The notes under the pieces: model-generated
What the model saw: only the letters and a program-made list of their open reading frames with translations
Told to the model about the DNA's origin: nothing
The model's database searches: none
Source of the DNA: DQWO01 sp964478545
GTDB lineage: Bacteria > Desulfobacterota > Anaeroferrophillalia > Anaeroferrophillales > Anaeroferrophillaceae
DNA: 64,000 nucleotides
Direction: 5' to 3'
NCBI GenBank assembly: GCA_964478545.1
Contig: CAYZIS010000010.1
Location: 1 to 64,000 of the forward strand
Shown: positions 33,376 through 42,661 of the stretch, piece after piece
Layout of the letters: every line of letters begins with the position of its first letter
Numbering within the stretch: position 1 is the first letter of the stretch
Translations under genes and position numbers: made by a program

Positions 33376-35370
33376 TTACATAACTACCAGCAAAGGTGCA
33401 ATAACCAAAGAAACAATGGACATCAGTTTGATCAATATGTTCATTGCAGGACCAGAGGTATCCTTGAAAGGATCACCAACGGTATCACCAGTAACCGCCG
33501 CCTTATGAGCATCGGAACCTTTACCGCCAAAGTTACCAGACTCAATGTATTTTTTGGCGTTATCCCAGGCACCACCGGCATTAGACATAAAGAGAGCCAT
33601 GAAAACACCGGTCAAGGTTGCACCAGCAAGCATGCCACCCAAAGCCTCCGGACCAAGAAGGAATCCCACTACGATCGGGGTAATAACCGCTGTCAACCCG
33701 GGGATTATCATCTCTTTCAAGGAAGCTGCCGTACTGATATCAACACATTTACTATATTCCGGTTTGCCGGTCCCTTCCATGATTCCGGGAATTTCACGAA
33801 ACTGCCGCCGCACTTCCTCAACCATGGCAAAAGCTGCTTTACCCACGGAAGACATGGTCATGGCACCAACCAGGAAAGGAACAATACCACCAATAAACAT
33901 CCCGATAACCACCATCGGGTTGGTCAGGTTGATGACTTTCAGTCCAACCGCTGAACTGTAAGCGGCAAAGAGAGCCAAGGCAGTCAGGGCGGCAGAACCA
34001 ATAGCAAATCCTTTGCCAATCGCCGCGGTGGTATTACCCAAAGCATCCAATCCATCAGTAATTTTCCGGGTTTCTTCACCCAAACCAGCCATTTCAGAGA
34101 TTCCACCAGCATTATCAGCAATGGGGCCATAGGCATCAACAGACATGGTTACGCCAACCGTTGACAACATACCGACTGCGGCGATCCCGATCCCATAAAG
34201 GCCAATCAGTTTATAACTACCAAAGATCGCAGCACATATGAGCAGAACCGGAATAGCACAACTTTCCATCCCCACAGCCAACCCGGTAATAATATTGGTA
34301 CCTGGACCGGTTAGACTGGCTTCGGCAATTTTCCTGATGGGTGCGGCAGAGGTATAATATTCAGTTACCAAACCAATCAAAATACCGCACAAGCAACCAA
34401 ACAGTACCGCCCAGAAAGCCCCGATTGGCAATCCTAATAATTTACAAACATAATAAGAACTGACCAACATGGCCGCAGCACCAATGAAGGTACAATAACG
34501 CAAGGCATCAGCAGGACTATATTTTTCCAGGATTTTCATGGACACAATTCCCAGGATAGAACTGACAATACCAATCATGACCACCAGCAGCGGAAAGGAC
34601 ATAAACTGGAGGCGCAGGCCGGAGAACAAAGGACCGGAAGCTGTGGCAGCGATGGCAATGGTCGCAATAATCGAACCAACATAAGATTCAAAAATATCAG
34701 CACCCATACCGGCTATATCACCAACATTGTCACCAACATTGTCAGCAATGGTTGCCGGATTACGGGGATCATCCTCAGGAATCCCGGCTTCAACTTTACC
34801 AACCAGGTCAGCTCCAACATCGGCAGCCTTGGTATAAATTCCACCACCGACCCTGGCAAACAGGGCAATGGAACTGGCACCCATGGCAAAACCATTAATA
34901 TATTTAGCGGATTCAGGATCACCACCAAACAGGTAAAAAAGAATACCCACACCAATAAGTCCCAGGGCGGCAACACTCATACCCATAACCGCGCCGCCGC
35001 TGAAGGCCACGCTGAGGGCTTTTGCCTGCCCTGATTGATTGGCAGCAGCGGAAGTCCTGACATTGGCCTTGGTCGCTGCCATCATACCAAAATAACCTGC
35101 CAAAACCGAACAAGTTGCACCACCTAAAAAGGCATAGGCCGTCTGCCGATTAAGAAAGACAAAAAGCAGGGCAAAAACCACCACCACAAAAATAGCCAGG
35201 ATTCTATACTCACGCTTCAAGAAAGCCATCGCCCCGTCATGAATAGCATCTGCAAGCTCCCGCATTTTCGCCGTCCCTACTGGCTGCTTCACAACATACG
35301 CGTAGAGCACACCAGCCACCAGGAGACCTATAATTCCCAGAATTGGTGCATAAATCGTCAAATTCTCCAT
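33376..35370 (-). CDS. hppA: Membrane pyrophosphatase (K+-dependent type)
   Basis: The 664-residue protein has about 16 membrane segments and the pyrophosphate-binding loops 'FARVGGGIYTKAADVGADLV', 'DDPRNPATIADNVGDNVGD' and 'SVDAYGPIADNAGGI'. 'NTTAAIGKG' carries Ala where potassium-independent enzymes have Lys, so potassium dependence is predicted. The Glu in 'GADIFESYVGSI' is in the place of the gate glutamate of sodium-pumping and dual Na+/H+ forms, so sodium or mixed transport is possible. It couples pyrophosphate hydrolysis to ion export. AAGGAGG precedes the ATG. It follows pth with a 95-bp gap. Confidence 0.92.
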   Translation of the reverse strand: MENLTIYAPILGIIGLLVAGVLYAYVVKQPVGTAKMRELADAIHDGAMAFLKREYRILAIFVVVVFALLFVFLNRQTAYAFLGGATCSVLAGYFGMMAATKANVRTSAAANQSGQAKALSVAFSGGAVMGMSVAALGLIGVGILFYLFGGDPESAKYINGFAMGASSIALFARVGGGIYTKAADVGADLVGKVEAGIPEDDPRNPATIADNVGDNVGDIAGMGADIFESYVGSIIATIAIAATASGPLFSGLRLQFMSFPLLVVMIGIVSSILGIVSMKILEKYSPADALRYCTFIGAAAMLVSSYYVCKLLGLPIGAFWAVLFGCLCGILIGLVTEYYTSAAPIRKIAEASLTGPGTNIITGLAVGMESCAIPVLLICAAIFGSYKLIGLYGIGIAAVGMLSTVGVTMSVDAYGPIADNAGGISEMAGLGEETRKITDGLDALGNTTAAIGKGFAIGSAALTALALFAAYSSAVGLKVINLTNPMVVIGMFIGGIVPFLVGAMTMSSVGKAAFAMVEEVRRQFREIPGIMEGTGKPEYSKCVDISTAASLKEMIIPGLTAVITPIVVGFLLGPEALGGMLAGATLTGVFMALFMSNAGGAWDNAKKYIESGNFGGKGSDAHKAAVTGDTVGDPFKDTSGPAMNILIKLMSIVSLVIAPLLVVM

Positions 35371-35465
35371 CCTTCTTCCTCCTTAGCCAAATGAGTTAAT
35401 TAAAATAAAATATCACTTGAGGCAACCACTATGAGTTACCTTTTTGCCTGTTATTTTTGCTGGTT

Positions 35466-36047
35466 CTACGACTTCAGACAATGAAAAAAATTCATCGCCT
35501 GCTCAGGTCCCTCCTGGATTATCATCTGCACGGCTTTTGATGCTTCACTTAACGTCCGCTGCACAGCATCCTGATCTTCAACCGCAAACGGGGTCAAAAC
35601 ATAGTCAATCACATCTATTGGCCGTTCTTCAAGTCCTATTCCCATGCGAATACGTAAAAACCCTGTTGTTCCCAGCGATTCAATAACTGATTGAACCCCT
35701 TTATGGCCGCCGGATCCACCACCGGATTTTATTTTCATTCTCCCCAGCGGAATATCTAAATCATCGTGAACGACAATAACTTGCGATGGTTCTCGCAACT
35801 GATAAAACCTCGCCAGGACCGCAACCGCATGACCGCTCAGATTCATATAGGTGAGCGGTTTTGCCAGAACAACCGCATGTGAGCTCACCTCACCTACACC
35901 AACCTCCGCCTCCAATAACGAACGGTGACGAAAGATAACTCTCATCCCCTGAGCCAGTTTATCAAGTACCAAAAAACCAAAATTATGCCTGGTATCGCCG
36001 TATTCTCTCCCCGGGTTGCCCAAGCCAACAACCAGAAAATCCGCCAT
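35466..36047 (-). CDS. pth: Peptidyl-tRNA hydrolase
   Basis: The 193-residue protein carries the Pth motifs 'LVVGLGNPGREYGDTRHNFG' (with catalytic His21), 'KPLTYMNLSGHAV', 'VVHDDLDIPLG' (catalytic Asp) and 'GGGSGGHKGV'. It frees peptides from drop-off peptidyl-tRNA. It follows rplY by 23 bp in the usual prs-rplY-pth order. Confidence 0.95.
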   Translation of the reverse strand: MADFLVVGLGNPGREYGDTRHNFGFLVLDKLAQGMRVIFRHRSLLEAEVGVGEVSSHAVVLAKPLTYMNLSGHAVAVLARFYQLREPSQVIVVHDDLDIPLGRMKIKSGGGSGGHKGVQSVIESLGTTGFLRIRMGIGLEERPIDVIDYVLTPFAVEDQDAVQRTLSEASKAVQMIIQEGPEQAMNFFHCLKS

Positions 36048-36070
36048 CTTCGTGCGAGAACTGACGATGA

Positions 36071-36706
36071 CTATTCTTCAGCCTCTTCAGCAACGGCTTC
36101 AGTAGCTTCCAGCTCTTCTTCAACTTCTTCAACAGCCTCGACCTCCGCTTTGGGAGCCTGAACGGTAACAATGGTAAAATTTACCGGAGAAACAAATTCA
36201 ATCCCGGCAATATCAAGATCATTTACATGAATAGCATCACCAATATCCAAGGCTGAAACATCTATTTTAAGCATTTCAGGAATTTCCCGGGGCAGGCACC
36301 TGATTTCCAGCGAACGTCTTACCGGCTGCAACAGGCCGCCCTTGTCAATACCCACCGCTTTACCTTCAAAACTCAAAGGAACTTCAACCTCGATGGGAAC
36401 TCCGATACGGATACTGTAAAAATCAAGGTGGGAAACACGCTCGGTAACCGGATGATATTGAACATCTTTAACGATAGCCAGTTTTTCTTCATCCTCGTTA
36501 TTAGCACCAGATGAAAGAGACACCAACATACTCTGCCCATACTTATGGAAAAAACGATTCAAAACGTGCTCATTAACCGCCAACGGAGTGGTTTCTACCT
36601 CCGCCCCATATAACACTGCGGGAACCAGACCTTCTGTACGCATTTTTTTAACAGCACTTTTACCCAATGCGACTCTGGGCTGGACTTCTAATTCAGCAAT
36701 AGCCAT
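36071..36706 (-). CDS. rplY: Ribosomal protein bL25, long CTC type
   Basis: The 211-residue protein is the long (CTC/TL5) form of bL25. The N-terminal 5S-rRNA-binding domain has 'RVALGKSAVKKMRTEGLVPA' and 'VLYG'. The C-terminal beta domain starts near residue 95 with 'VPIEVEVPLSFEGKAVG', and the tail is acidic and rich in Glu-Ala-Val repeats. GGAGG lies eleven bases upstream of the ATG. It stands between prs and pth. Confidence 0.94.
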   Translation of the reverse strand: MAIAELEVQPRVALGKSAVKKMRTEGLVPAVLYGAEVETTPLAVNEHVLNRFFHKYGQSMLVSLSSGANNEDEEKLAIVKDVQYHPVTERVSHLDFYSIRIGVPIEVEVPLSFEGKAVGIDKGGLLQPVRRSLEIRCLPREIPEMLKIDVSALDIGDAIHVNDLDIAGIEFVSPVNFTIVTVQAPKAEVEAVEEVEEELEATEAVAEEAEE

Positions 36707-36793
36707 GCGACCCTAAACCTCCATAAAATTATAACAGAAACCAACAAAAATCAGTTACCTAAGACTATAAGATTCAGGATCGAACCATCGTGA

Positions 36794-37732
36794 TTAGGAA
36801 AATAGGCAACTGACAGAATCCTCTATATATATCCTTTTAATGGCATCAGCAAACAAGCCTGAAACTGACAGAACTTCAATCTTATCACATCGAGCAACAT
36901 TCTCATGAGCAGGGATACTATCAGTAACAACAACCTTTGACAAGCGCGATTGTGCTATTCGATCGATGGCCGGCCCCGACAGCACCCCGTGAGAAGCAAA
37001 ACCATACACCTTCAGGGCACCTTCTTCCATCAAAACATTGGCCGCTTTGGTAAGCGTTCCGGCAGTATCGATCATATCATCAATAATAACGGCCACTTTT
37101 CCTTTGATATCGCCAATAACATTCATCTCTTCCAAAACATTTGGACCACTGCGCCGTTTATCGATAATCACCAGAGATGCCCCTAATCTCTTTGCGTAGG
37201 CCCGAGCCCGTTCAACGCCCCCAGCATCCGGGGAGACAACGGCAATCCCACCCCCAATATTTTCTCTAACGTACTGGACTAAAACCGGCAAAGCATACAA
37301 GTGATCAACGGGGATATCAAAAAAACCCTGAATCTGGCCTGCATGAAGGTCCATGGCTATCACCCGGTCAGTGCCGGCTACGGTAAGCAGATCAGCCACC
37401 AACTTTGCGCTGATAGGTGCCCGGGGGGCAACTTTACGATCCTGGCGGGCATAACCATAATAAGGAATTACGGCATTAATCTCCGATGCTGAAGCACGTT
37501 TCAAGGCATCTATGATGATCAGCAATTCCATCAGATTTGTGTTAACCGGATCACAGGTAGACTGGATCACAAAAGCACGCATCCCCCTCATGCTCTCATG
37601 GATTTCCACCATGATTTCGCCATCACTGAATCGCTTAACCACACTTTTGCTCAAGGGTACTCCCAAGTGACGGCAAATGCAGTCAGCCAATTCAGGATTG
37701 GAATTACCCGTAAGTATTTTCAGCCTCTCCAT
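36794..37732 (-). CDS. prs: Ribose-phosphate pyrophosphokinase
   Basis: The 312-residue enzyme has 'KRFSDGEIMVEIHESMRG', 'IPYYGYARQDRK', 'VVSPDAGGVERARAYAK' and the PRPP-binding loop 'VIIDDMIDTAGTL'. It makes PRPP from ribose-5-phosphate and ATP for nucleotide, His and Trp synthesis. AAAAGG lies close before the ATG. It follows a tRNA-Gln gene on the same strand. Confidence 0.96.
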   Translation of the reverse strand: MERLKILTGNSNPELADCICRHLGVPLSKSVVKRFSDGEIMVEIHESMRGMRAFVIQSTCDPVNTNLMELLIIIDALKRASASEINAVIPYYGYARQDRKVAPRAPISAKLVADLLTVAGTDRVIAMDLHAGQIQGFFDIPVDHLYALPVLVQYVRENIGGGIAVVSPDAGGVERARAYAKRLGASLVIIDKRRSGPNVLEEMNVIGDIKGKVAVIIDDMIDTAGTLTKAANVLMEEGALKVYGFASHGVLSGPAIDRIAQSRLSKVVVTDSIPAHENVARCDKIEVLSVSGLFADAIKRIYIEDSVSCLFS

Positions 37733-37816
37733 AAAAACCTTTTAACGCTCCAAGAAGCACAAAACCAAAGAAAACTATATTTCCTGACTGGAAAAAGCGC
37801 GTACCTTCAATTCATC

Positions 37817-37891
37817 TGGCTGGGGTGGGAGGATTCGAACCTCCGAATGCAGGCTCCAAAGGCCTGTGTCTTACCGCTTGACGACACCCCA
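37817..37891 (-). tRNA. tRNA-Gln (anticodon UUG)
   Basis: The minus strand folds as a 75-base tRNA: acceptor TGGGGTG with CACCCCA, anticodon stem CAGGC/GCCTG with loop CTTTGGA (UUG, reading CAA), T-loop TTCGAAT, and an encoded CCA. It lies between ispE and prs, a conserved position in related genomes. Confidence 0.93.
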
Positions 37892-38066
37892 ACAATTATT
37901 ACAAAACTAATAAATGTAATCTCACGGCGCCGACCTGATAGTAACACACCCGAAAACCGGCTGCCTGCCACCCAAGAAAAAACTGGCATTGCATGCACCA
38001 GCCCGATAATTGGACCCTCCCCATAAAAAGATCACTCCCGGGGGAAAACCATAATATGCGACATTT

Positions 38067-38984
38067 TTAAAGGAGATTATGAACCAGAAAAACCAGACAA
38101 CCGGAACCTCCCCACCTGGCACAACCCCTTGCATAAGCCTGCATAGCCGGTTCATAGGCAGAAAAGACAGCGTACACCGCCGAACCACTGCCGCTCATTA
38201 AGGCTCCACGGACCTCCCGGCAACCCATAAACCACTGTTTAATCTCGTCCAGCAGTTGAAACTCAGCAAAAATAACCTCTTCAAAATCATTAAAAAGACT
38301 ATATTTTTCATTTCCACAAACCGACCGAAAAAATTGCCTTATGTTAATATTATATTTATTGTTTGTCAACTTATAATTTAACTTTTTATAGGCCCAGGAA
38401 GTATTAACCGCAAAGGGCGGTTTAATCAAAACATACCACCGGCGATGAGGATGAGACAGGGGGGATAGCTGCTCACCTATCCCTTCAACCAGGCAAAGTT
38501 CAGACCGCAAAAAAAAAGGAACATCAGCACCCAGGTCAATGGCCAGTGCCTGTAACTCACTTATACTTAATTCCAGCGATAGAATAGCATTCAAAAGTAA
38601 CAGGATCGCCGCCGCGTCACTGCTGCCGCCACCCAACCCGGCACCCACCGGAATTTGTTTATCAAGAAAAAATGAAAACTCAGCAGTCGTATCAATCCCT
38701 CTAATTGCAGCGATCGCCAGCATTTTTTGCGCCGCTTTAACCACCAGGTTATTTCCGGTTTTCAACCCGGGGATATCAGGACACTGCAAAGTAACAACCG
38801 ATGATTGTGCCGATGAAACCTTCAAGCTCAGGAAATCAAACAAACTGACTGGTTCCATCACCATTTCCAGCAAATGATAACCATCCTCCCGGCGGCCAAC
38901 CACTTTCAAACCCAGGTTCACTTTGGCCGGACAGGGAATTTTGAAAGTCCCGAATAAATCACGAACGTGTTTAGCCGTCATCAA
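38067..38984 (-). CDS. ispE: 4-diphosphocytidyl-2-C-methylerythritol kinase
   Basis: The 305-residue GHMP kinase has 'CPAKVNLGLKVVGRREDGYH', the ATP loop 'PVGAGLGGGSSDAAAIL' and 'GALMSGSGSAVYAVF' near the end. It phosphorylates CDP-methylerythritol in the non-mevalonate isoprenoid pathway. The start overlaps the hsp20 stop (ATGA), so the two are translationally coupled, which is an uncommon partner for ispE. Confidence 0.93.
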   Translation of the reverse strand: MMTAKHVRDLFGTFKIPCPAKVNLGLKVVGRREDGYHLLEMVMEPVSLFDFLSLKVSSAQSSVVTLQCPDIPGLKTGNNLVVKAAQKMLAIAAIRGIDTTAEFSFFLDKQIPVGAGLGGGSSDAAAILLLLNAILSLELSISELQALAIDLGADVPFFLRSELCLVEGIGEQLSPLSHPHRRWYVLIKPPFAVNTSWAYKKLNYKLTNNKYNINIRQFFRSVCGNEKYSLFNDFEEVIFAEFQLLDEIKQWFMGCREVRGALMSGSGSAVYAVFSAYEPAMQAYARGCARWGGSGCLVFLVHNLL

Positions 38985-39433
38985 TCAATACTTCTCTTTA
39001 TCGAAACAGTTTTCTTCTGTTTTCCACCCACTTTCGGAACCCTGAGGGTAAGGATGCCATGAGTTAAAGTAGCCTGCACATGATCAGTATCCACCTTGCC
39101 TGGGAATTGAAACTGTCGATCAAATATGCCTGAAGGCCTTTCCAGTCTGAATATTTTTTCCTGCTCAACATTACCGAGAAAAAACCTCTTCCCTTTTAAA
39201 CGAATAGCATCCGGCAGCAGAAGGACTTCCAGGTCCTCCTGTTTTACCCCTGGCACTTCAACCTCAAGAACATAGTCAAGACCATTGTCGTACATATCTA
39301 CCGGTGGAAACCACTGCCCTTGTTTGCTCTCCCCTTCACTGTCTATTCGTTCCAGTGAAGTCCGAAACAGTTTATCCATTTGTTCTTTCATGGAGTATAA
39401 ATCTTCAAAAGTCTCACCAAATCGTTTACTCAT
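38981..39433 (-). CDS. Small heat-shock protein (Hsp20 family)
   Basis: The 150-residue protein has an alpha-crystallin domain from about 45 to 140: 'PPVDMYDNGLDYVLEVEVPG', 'IRLKGKRFF' and 'ATLTHGILTLRVPK' (the A-x-x-x-x-G-x-L-x-x-x-x-P signature). The N-terminus is short and there is a basic tail. It acts as an ATP-independent holdase. It lies between the OppD-like gene (29 bp) and ispE (overlap). Confidence 0.9.
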   Translation of the reverse strand: MSKRFGETFEDLYSMKEQMDKLFRTSLERIDSEGESKQGQWFPPVDMYDNGLDYVLEVEVPGVKQEDLEVLLLPDAIRLKGKRFFLGNVEQEKIFRLERPSGIFDRQFQFPGKVDTDHVQATLTHGILTLRVPKVGGKQKKTVSIKRSID

Positions 39434-39462
39434 TTTAATTTTTTACCTTTCCCTGGGCAAAA

Positions 39463-40431
39463 TCAAGCATAAAGCCAGCAAGAAACCTGGTGTCCAGCTT
39501 CCGGCTCAACACTCGCAGGACACTGGCAATGACATATATCAATGGCTTGCCGGCAACGATTAGCAAACCGACAGCCGGGCGGAACATGGAGCATATCAGG
39601 AACCATTCCCGGTATAGCATCCAGCCTGGAAACATCCTGATCAAGCCGGGGAATAGAATGCAATAAACCCTGGGTATAAGGATGCAATGGCTGTTGGAAG
39701 ATAGCATTCACCGTTGCCGACTCCACCACCATTCCCGCATACATAATCACCACCTGTTCAGCAACTTCAGCCACCACCCCCAGATCATGGGTTATCATAA
39801 TCATTGACATCCCCAGATCTTCGCGAAGCTCTTGCATCAGATCCAGAACCTGGGCCTGGATCGTAACATCCAACGCCGTGGTCGGTTCGTCGGCAATAAG
39901 AAGTTTTGGCTTGCAGATCAGCGCCATGGCAATCACAACCCGCTGCCGCAAACCACCGCTGAGCTGATGCGGATAATCATGAATCCTTTTTTCCGGTTCA
40001 GGGATTCCCACCCGGTCCAACATCGCCACCGTCATTTCCCTGGCCTGACGACGCGATATCTTCATATGTGTCAATACTGCTTCAGCAACCTGGTTCCCAA
40101 TGGTGAAAACCGGGTTCAAGGAAGTCATGGGCTCTTGAAATACCATACCCATTTCCTTACCCCTTATTTTCCGGTACTCCTCTGCAGTCAGCTGCTGCAA
40201 GTCACGTCCATCGAAATTCAGTGTTGCAGCCACAACATTCCCAGGCGGTGAGCTGATAAGTCCCATCAATGATAAGGCCGTAACACTTTTACCGCACCCG
40301 GATTCTCCAACAATACCCAGGTTAGCACCCCTGACAACGGTAAAACCGACACCATCTACTGCGGTTACTAAACCCTGCATGGTTTGGAAACTCACTTTAA
40401 GGTCATCCACTTTTAAGAGGATATTACGCAT
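39463..40431 (-). CDS. Orphan OppD/DppD-type ABC transporter ATPase
   Basis: The 322-residue protein has Walker A 'GESGCGKS', Q-loop 'VFQEPMTSLNPVF', signature 'YPHQLSGGLRQRV', Walker B 'LLIADEPTTALDV' and the C-terminal peptide-transporter extension 'PPGCRFANRCRQAIDICH', whose cysteines can hold an iron-sulfur cluster in OppD/DppD. Such ATPases power oligopeptide or nickel uptake with permeases, a second ATPase and a binding protein. None of those lie in this window, so partners must be elsewhere or the gene is a relic. The gene follows moaC with a 33-bp gap. Confidence 0.85.
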   Translation of the reverse strand: MRNILLKVDDLKVSFQTMQGLVTAVDGVGFTVVRGANLGIVGESGCGKSVTALSLMGLISSPPGNVVAATLNFDGRDLQQLTAEEYRKIRGKEMGMVFQEPMTSLNPVFTIGNQVAEAVLTHMKISRRQAREMTVAMLDRVGIPEPEKRIHDYPHQLSGGLRQRVVIAMALICKPKLLIADEPTTALDVTIQAQVLDLMQELREDLGMSMIMITHDLGVVAEVAEQVVIMYAGMVVESATVNAIFQQPLHPYTQGLLHSIPRLDQDVSRLDAIPGMVPDMLHVPPGCRFANRCRQAIDICHCQCPASVEPEAGHQVSCWLYA

Positions 40432-40464
40432 TCACCATTACCATTAGGAAGGATAAAGAAATTG

Positions 40465-41274
40465 CTAAGTGGCTAAAGCTGCAAACATGTCTCCTGATTC
40501 AACAACACCAGCCTTCAGTACGGATAAAAATATCACCCCCCGACCAGATGCTGAAGGCAATAATTCAAGCACTGACTCTCCCAGCAGAAAAACTCCTGCT
40601 GCCGGCCGGCAGGGCATTTCCCCGGCTTCAAAATGAGCCAAAGATCCCGGCAAACGCTCCATGACAAGGCGAGCTTGCCCTTTTGCATCATTCCGGCATT
40701 CCAAAGAATAAGCATTGTCCTCCTTCGTTAATTGCATTTCCATCCCCAGCCGCAATTCAATTGGAATGGAAGTAACTACCGCAACAGCAAAATCAGGATT
40801 CAGGTAATGGCCGCTCCGACCTCCATATTTTTCCAGCAGGGTGATGGAATCTATAGACATCCGTTTATCAACAGCTTTACACATATCATAAACGGTCAAT
40901 GCCGCAACCGATACCGCCGTCAAAGCTTCCATTTCAACGCCGGTTTTTCCTGTAACCCTCGCCTCGGCAACGATAATAATTTTCTTTCCATCCACCAATG
41001 GCAGCAGTTCGACCCCCACATGGCTCACAGGAAGTGGATGACAAAGAGGGATCAATGTAGCCGTCTGTTTAGCGGCCATAATCCCGGCAATTCTGGCGGC
41101 AGCCAGCACATCGCCTTTAACAAAGGTACCGGAAGTTACCTTCTCTATGGTATCTTTCGCCATATGTACCTGCCCCCACGCCCGGGCAAGCCGACTGGTT
41201 TCATCTTTAGCTCCAACATCAACCATTTGCACATAACCACGTCCATCCAAATGGCTTAAAGACTTATCCATCAC
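40465..41274 (-). CDS. moaC: Cyclic pyranopterin monophosphate synthase MoaC with C-terminal extension
   Basis: Residues 1-160 are MoaC: 'HLDGRGYVQMVDVGAKDET', 'KGDVLAAARIAGIMAAKQTA', 'LIPLCHPLPVSHV', 'GKTGVEMEALTAVSVAALTV' and 'DKRMSIDSITLLEK'. It rearranges the cyclised GTP to cyclic pyranopterin monophosphate. About 105 residues follow that plain MoaC lacks; the segment 'AAGVFLLGESVLELLPSA' and the ending 'LSVLKAGVVESGDMF' look like the end of a MOSC domain, though the usual Cys is missing. The gene is directly downstream of moaA with a 10-bp gap. Confidence 0.88.
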   Translation of the reverse strand: MMDKSLSHLDGRGYVQMVDVGAKDETSRLARAWGQVHMAKDTIEKVTSGTFVKGDVLAAARIAGIMAAKQTATLIPLCHPLPVSHVGVELLPLVDGKKIIIVAEARVTGKTGVEMEALTAVSVAALTVYDMCKAVDKRMSIDSITLLEKYGGRSGHYLNPDFAVAVVTSIPIELRLGMEMQLTKEDNAYSLECRNDAKGQARLVMERLPGSLAHFEAGEMPCRPAAGVFLLGESVLELLPSASGRGVIFLSVLKAGVVESGDMFAALAT

Positions 41275-41284
41275 ATTTCCTCCG

Positions 41285-42277
41285 TCATCCCCCGATTGAG
41301 GACATCACCCGCACACACTTCTTTACGGCATTACAGCTCATACCATGGGATTTTGGTTTTTCAGCCAGAGCCTCAAAAAATAACGCACGAATGGCATCCG
41401 CATCGGCACCATGACGCAAACGATTCTTTAGATCAAACTCGATATCAGCCAACAGGCAGGGACGCAAACGACCATCTGCGGTTATTCTTACCCGGTTGCA
41501 ACGGTCACAGAAATGATTGGACAACGCACCGATAAAACCAATCCGACCCTGGCCACCTGCCAGAAAAAAAACTTTGGCTGGTCCAGCAAAATCATCCGTA
41601 GGAACCGGAGATAACGGCCCATAAACTTCTTCTATCTGCCGGCGAATCTCATGCACCGGAATAAACTGATCAGCCTGCCAGCCAGTATCCGAACCAATAG
41701 GCATATACTCAATAAACCTGACATGCACCGGGAGCCTTTTCGCCAGAGCGGCAAAGTCAATAATTTCATCATCATTAAAACCACGCATGGCAACCACATT
41801 AATTTTCACCGGAGAAAATCCCAGTGACATTGCGGTTTCAATACCGGACATTACCTGAGGAAAATAATTCCTGCGGGTAATATAGGAAAACTTATCCGGC
41901 TTCAAGGTATCCAGACTGATATTTATCCGGGAAAGGCCGGCATCACGGAGCAATCTTCCTTTCTCTGATAACAACACCCCGTTGGTAGTCAGGCTGATAT
42001 CGCGAATCCCATCAATCTCATTAATCCAACCAATCAACTGATCCAAATTCTTTCGAACCAATGGTTCACCGCCAGTTAGTCTCACTTTATCAATACCAAT
42101 CGGCACTAAGGCTCTGATAACCGTCAGGATTTCCTCATAACGCAGAACATCCGGATGATTCAAAAAGGGAAACTGCTCTTCGGGGGTACAGTAACGACAC
42201 CGAAGATTGCACCGATCAGTTACAGAAATGCGTAAGTAGCTGACTTTTCTGCCAATACTGTCATTAAGAACATTCAT
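41285..42277 (-). CDS. moaA: GTP 3',8-cyclase MoaA
   Basis: The protein of 330 residues is a radical-SAM enzyme with the N-terminal cluster Cys23, Cys27, Cys30 ('CNLRCRYC'), 'VRLTGGEPLVRKNL', the second cluster in 'CDRCNRVRITADGRLRPC', and the C-terminal Gly-Gly ('SSIGG') needed by the family. It performs the first step of molybdenum cofactor synthesis. I chose ATG 42277; an ATG at 42298 adds seven hydrophobic residues. The MITE-like element copy B lies 45 bp upstream in the promoter region. Confidence 0.93.
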   Translation of the reverse strand: MNVLNDSIGRKVSYLRISVTDRCNLRCRYCTPEEQFPFLNHPDVLRYEEILTVIRALVPIGIDKVRLTGGEPLVRKNLDQLIGWINEIDGIRDISLTTNGVLLSEKGRLLRDAGLSRINISLDTLKPDKFSYITRRNYFPQVMSGIETAMSLGFSPVKINVVAMRGFNDDEIIDFAALAKRLPVHVRFIEYMPIGSDTGWQADQFIPVHEIRRQIEEVYGPLSPVPTDDFAGPAKVFFLAGGQGRIGFIGALSNHFCDRCNRVRITADGRLRPCLLADIEFDLKNRLRHGADADAIRALFFEALAEKPKSHGMSCNAVKKCVRVMSSIGG

Positions 42278-42322
42278 AGACAACCAGAAGAACACCAAAT
42301 ACTGTTGATAGTTTCAAATGTT

Positions 42323-42435
42323 AACTCAACTTTCTGACTTGCATTGCCAGGGATATTACAGGATGTTCGGGCTTGGGTCATAGCCGTTTCTGCCGACAGG
42401 CAGGACTGTTTTTAGAACAACTCAGAAAGTTGAAT
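42323..42435. repeat. MITE-like element, copy B (113 bp)
   Basis: Terminal inverted repeats AACTCAACTTTCTGA / TCAGAAAGTTGAATT match with one mismatch. The body TTGCATTGCCAGGGATATTACAGGATGTTCGG is shared with copy A, as is CTGTTTTTAGAACAA at the right end. Copy B lacks the nested hairpins of copy A. It sits between the divergent moaA and the DAHP synthase leader. Confidence 0.8.
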
Positions 42436-42661
42436 TTCAATCGTTAAGGCTCATGTAACATCGATATCACCTATGGTCAACAGCTTTCCGAAGTAGAGTT
42501 GTCGACCAGGAAACCATGGATAAAAAAACCATACATAAAGTTTGACCATACGTTGTATCCGGAAAATATCTCAGAAAAAATACTTGACTTTAAGGTCATC
42601 ATAATGATAGGTTCCAAAAAATTGTGAAAAAATTTCTGTTTTTTTAAACAGGCGGTTGCAA

